10,058 bases of DNA. It comes from Bacteroidota bacterium. Lineage in GTDB: Bacteria; Bacteroidota; Bacteroidia; Bacteroidales; UBA10428. The notes under the pieces were generated by a model. That model did not search any database, had not been told where the DNA came from, and saw nothing but the letters and a program-made list of their open reading frames with translations. Positions 8,285-10,058 of the stretch are shown piece by piece. Position 1 is the stretch's first letter. Each line of letters starts with the position of its first letter. The stretch is from contig JAHEEB010000081.1 in the NCBI GenBank assembly GCA_024640925.1, forward strand, positions 1-10,058, written 5' to 3'. Made by a program: the position numbers and the translations under genes.

Positions 8285-8845
8285 ATGCATAAAAACGCTA
8301 AAATGGAATTAGCCGGCAGAAGTAAATTAAACGAGCTCGAAAAAGTTATTACAGAATATCAAGATCAATTATTCAGGTTCGCATTTTATAGAACAGGATG
8401 TTTTGAAGAATCGCAGGATATAGTTCAGGATGTATTTATTAAGGTATACAGGGAAAATGGCCACCTGACATTTGTTAACAATATTCGGTTCTATCTTTTC
8501 AAGTGTATTGCAAATGCCTGTATTGATTATTTGCGAAAAAACAAGAAATTAAAACTCGAATCAATTGATGATGCTGTTATTCCAGTCAACATATATGACG
8601 AAGAAGCTTCAAACCAGATAATTCTTAAGGAGGAATTTAACCGGTTGGAAAATCTTCTTCATGAGTTGCCCTGGGAACAATCCGAGACAATAAGGATGAG
8701 GGTTTTCGATAATCTGAGTTTCGTAGAAATAGCATCGGTATTAGATATTCCGGTAACTACAATTAAATCGCGGTTTAAATATGGTATTGATAAGCTAAAA
8801 TTAAAAATTGAAACATTAAAGGAGGTAAATTATGGATTGCAATAA
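8285..8845 (+). CDS. ECF-type RNA polymerase sigma factor (sigma-70 family, Bacteroidota type)
   Basis: A 186-residue protein of typical ECF length that would direct RNA polymerase to a specific set of promoters. Sigma region 2 spans about residues 24-88, with the core-binding signature QDIVQDVFIKVYRE (44-57) and a region 2.3/2.4 stretch rich in aromatic and basic residues (FYLFKCIANACIDYLRKNKK, 69-88). Sigma region 4 spans about 118-173, with a helix-turn-helix LSFVEIASVLDIPVTTIKSR at 144-163. There is no C-terminal extension. The chosen start is the first ATG. A second ATG at 8303 (residue 7) is equally possible, since neither has a Shine-Dalgarno sequence. The gene overlaps the following zinc-finger anti-sigma gene by 14 bases, so the two are almost certainly one operon with the sigma held inactive by its partner. 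The region 2 linker is unremarkable. The targets are unknown, and the classical FecI role is not implied because the nearby SusC lacks an STN domain. Confidence 0.95.
   Translation: MHKNAKMELAGRSKLNELEKVITEYQDQLFRFAFYRTGCFEESQDIVQDVFIKVYRENGHLTFVNNIRFYLFKCIANACIDYLRKNKKLKLESIDDAVIPVNIYDEEASNQIILKEEFNRLENLLHELPWEQSETIRMRVFDNLSFVEIASVLDIPVTTIKSRFKYGIDKLKLKIETLKEVNYGLQ
8819..8825 (+). promoter_or_regulatory. Strong Shine-Dalgarno site for the anti-sigma gene, inside the sigma gene
   Basis: AAGGAGG lies six bases before the ATG at 8832, within the last codons of the sigma gene. It fixes the anti-sigma start and the 14-base overlap. Such a strong match is uncommon in Bacteroidota, where translation starts usually rely on AT-rich upstream sequence, and neither the sigma nor the HTCS start has one. 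Confidence 0.75.
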
Positions 8846-10058
8846 TTGTAAGCTTGAGATGACTAAACTGTTTGATTCAGAAATCGATCAAACAATTTTA
8901 TCTGATCTGATGGAGCATGTGAAATGCTGTCCGGATTGTACCGCAGATTATCAAAAATCCTTAGAAGTATTATCAATGCTTAAACCAAAGTTTCAGCCTG
9001 TTGCACCCTTAGCGTTAAAGCAAAACATTATTCAAAAAATTAAAATGGAGGAAACAAAAATGAAAAACGACTCATTAAATAAACTTAAATTTGGCTATAC
9101 AACTAAAAAAATCTTAAGTATTGCAGCAATTCTGGCAGTAATAATGCTAATAATACCCTTTATAGGCGATAACAAAATATTTAGTAATAATACTGCAAAA
9201 GCAGCCAATAACTTATTCGAAAGCTCTATAAAGGCAACTCATTCGATAAAAACCATGGTAATTAATCTGAAAGTTCGCACCATTGCACGCGATAATTTTT
9301 CTCTTGTAGGTACCGAATACGAAATGGTTGGGCATACTATATGGAAATCGTTTGAGGAACCTGCAAAATGGAGAGTTGATAAAGGCGAAAGAGTGGTTGT
9401 TTTTGATGGTAAAGATCAATACTTGTGGAAACCAACATTTTCAGAAGGGATTAAAGCCGGGGCAGATGCCAATTTTATAGAATGGTTAAAGATATTGCTC
9501 GATCCTGAAGCTATTTTGATTAAGGAGCAAAAAGCATACAAAGGCAATGAATCGAAAATAACCATGAAAGAAGAGAATGGAAATTTGTTAATGACCATAT
9601 ATTCTGAAGCTCAAGGCAATTTCATAAATGATTATTGTAAAAATAAATCCATTGAAGAATCGGACAACCGAAGAGAATACCTGTTCGATAGCAATACAAA
9701 ATTGTTAAAAGGATTGAAAATATACATTCTTGAAGGTGAAAAGGAAACATTAATTCTGGAAATTGAGGAAATTAAGTATAATGTACCTGTTAATTCTTCG
9801 CTTTTCAGCATTAATTTACCCAAAGGAGTTGAATGGCAAACTCTAACCAATAATAGTAGTAAGACATTTAAAAATATAAGTAGTAAAAGAGCTGCTGAAT
9901 TATTCTTTGAAGGAATGGCCAACAGTGACTGGAAATTAGTTGAAGAAGCCTGTCATTTCTTTAAAAACCCTTCAGAAAAAGTAATAAAAACAAAAGAATA
10001 TTTTAGTGGCCTAACTGTGATTAGTTTAGGAGAACCTTTTAAATCGGGGTTATATCCT
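8832..10058 (+). CDS. Membrane-anchored zinc-finger anti-sigma factor with LolA/RseB-like and possible NTF2-like extracytoplasmic domains (C-terminus cut by window edge)
   Basis: Likely the anti-sigma factor that sequesters the overlapping ECF sigma factor. The frame is open for 409 codons from the ATG at 8832 to the window edge with no stop. An N-terminal zinc-binding anti-sigma domain has Cys3, Cys6 and the HxxxCxxC motif at His29, Cys33, Cys36. A membrane helix follows at about 94-111 (ILSIAAILAVIMLIIPFI), preceded by lysines, so the zinc finger is cytosolic and the rest lies outside. Residues about 120-335 resemble the LolA/RseB fold: an amphipathic start (AANNLFESSIKATHSIKT), a WRVDKGERVVVFDGKDQYLW strand pair, and an ending SLFSINLPKGVEW typical of that group. 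From about 350, KRAAELFFEGMANSDWKLVEEA looks like the first helices of an NTF2/SnoaL-like domain, but it is incomplete. The zinc finger and helix are well supported, the LolA-like assignment is moderate and the NTF2-like one weak. By analogy with RseA/RseB, the outer part may bind a lipid or envelope-stress ligand; this is inference. An internal ATG at 9060 (residue 77) has GGAGGA seven bases upstream and could make a short form lacking the zinc finger. Confidence 0.88.
   Translation, partial: MDCNNCKLEMTKLFDSEIDQTILSDLMEHVKCCPDCTADYQKSLEVLSMLKPKFQPVAPLALKQNIIQKIKMEETKMKNDSLNKLKFGYTTKKILSIAAILAVIMLIIPFIGDNKIFSNNTAKAANNLFESSIKATHSIKTMVINLKVRTIARDNFSLVGTEYEMVGHTIWKSFEEPAKWRVDKGERVVVFDGKDQYLWKPTFSEGIKAGADANFIEWLKILLDPEAILIKEQKAYKGNESKITMKEENGNLLMTIYSEAQGNFINDYCKNKSIEESDNRREYLFDSNTKLLKGLKIYILEGEKETLILEIEEIKYNVPVNSSLFSINLPKGVEWQTLTNNSSKTFKNISSKRAAELFFEGMANSDWKLVEEACHFFKNPSEKVIKTKEYFSGLTVISLGEPFKSGLYP

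Noticed and set aside
9213..9922. Minus-strand open frames opposite the anti-sigma gene
   Set aside because: They are antisense to a coherent zinc-finger/membrane/LolA-like reading frame and show no coherent product of their own.
8285..10058. FecI/FecR-type iron or glycan cell-surface signalling linked to the SusC gene
   Set aside because: The nearby SusC has no STN signalling domain, and the anti-sigma factor has a zinc-finger N-terminus with a LolA-like outer part rather than a FecR domain.

Overview
The window looks like a chromosomal segment of a Bacteroidota bacterium, perhaps a Bacteroidales/Marinilabiliales-type polysaccharide degrader (the order is a guess). Three things support the phylum: a SusC/RagA-family TonB-dependent transporter with its hallmark signature, a giant hybrid two-component system (HTCS) regulator with Reg_prop propeller repeats, and AT-rich DNA in which the SusC, HTCS and sigma genes lack a clear Shine-Dalgarno sequence.

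Layout. Positions 1-3021 (minus strand) hold a susC-like gene whose C-terminal end runs off the left edge; a susD partner would be expected just beyond that edge. Positions 3022-3556 are a 535-bp non-coding stretch. It is the downstream region of the HTCS gene and the upstream control region of susC, and it contains a 21-bp-spaced direct repeat, a large interrupted inverted repeat and a weak terminator-like hairpin. Positions 3557-8035 (minus strand) encode a complete 1492-residue HTCS: periplasmic double propeller, Y_Y_Y domain, membrane helix, histidine kinase, receiver and AraC-type DNA-binding domain. Positions 8036-8284 are a short, extremely AT-rich divergent intergenic region. Positions 8285-8845 (plus strand) encode an ECF sigma factor. 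It overlaps by 14 bases a gene at 8832 that runs off the right edge and encodes a zinc-finger anti-sigma factor with one membrane helix and a large extracytoplasmic part.

How the genes work together. The HTCS/SusC pair looks like one end of a polysaccharide utilisation locus: the HTCS would sense an oligosaccharide in the periplasm, and its AraC domain would activate the susC promoter. The sigma/anti-sigma pair is a separate, divergently transcribed signalling module. Its anti-sigma factor appears to combine RseA-like (zinc finger and membrane anchor) and RseB-like (LolA-fold-like) functions in one polypeptide, followed by what may be an NTF2-like domain. Whether the two modules are linked cannot be told from this window.

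I see no RNA genes, insertion sequences, CRISPR arrays, attachment sites or pseudogenes. No clearly undescribed system stands out. The most unusual items are the multi-domain anti-sigma factor, with a possible internal translation start that would remove its zinc finger, and the symmetrical elements upstream of susC.
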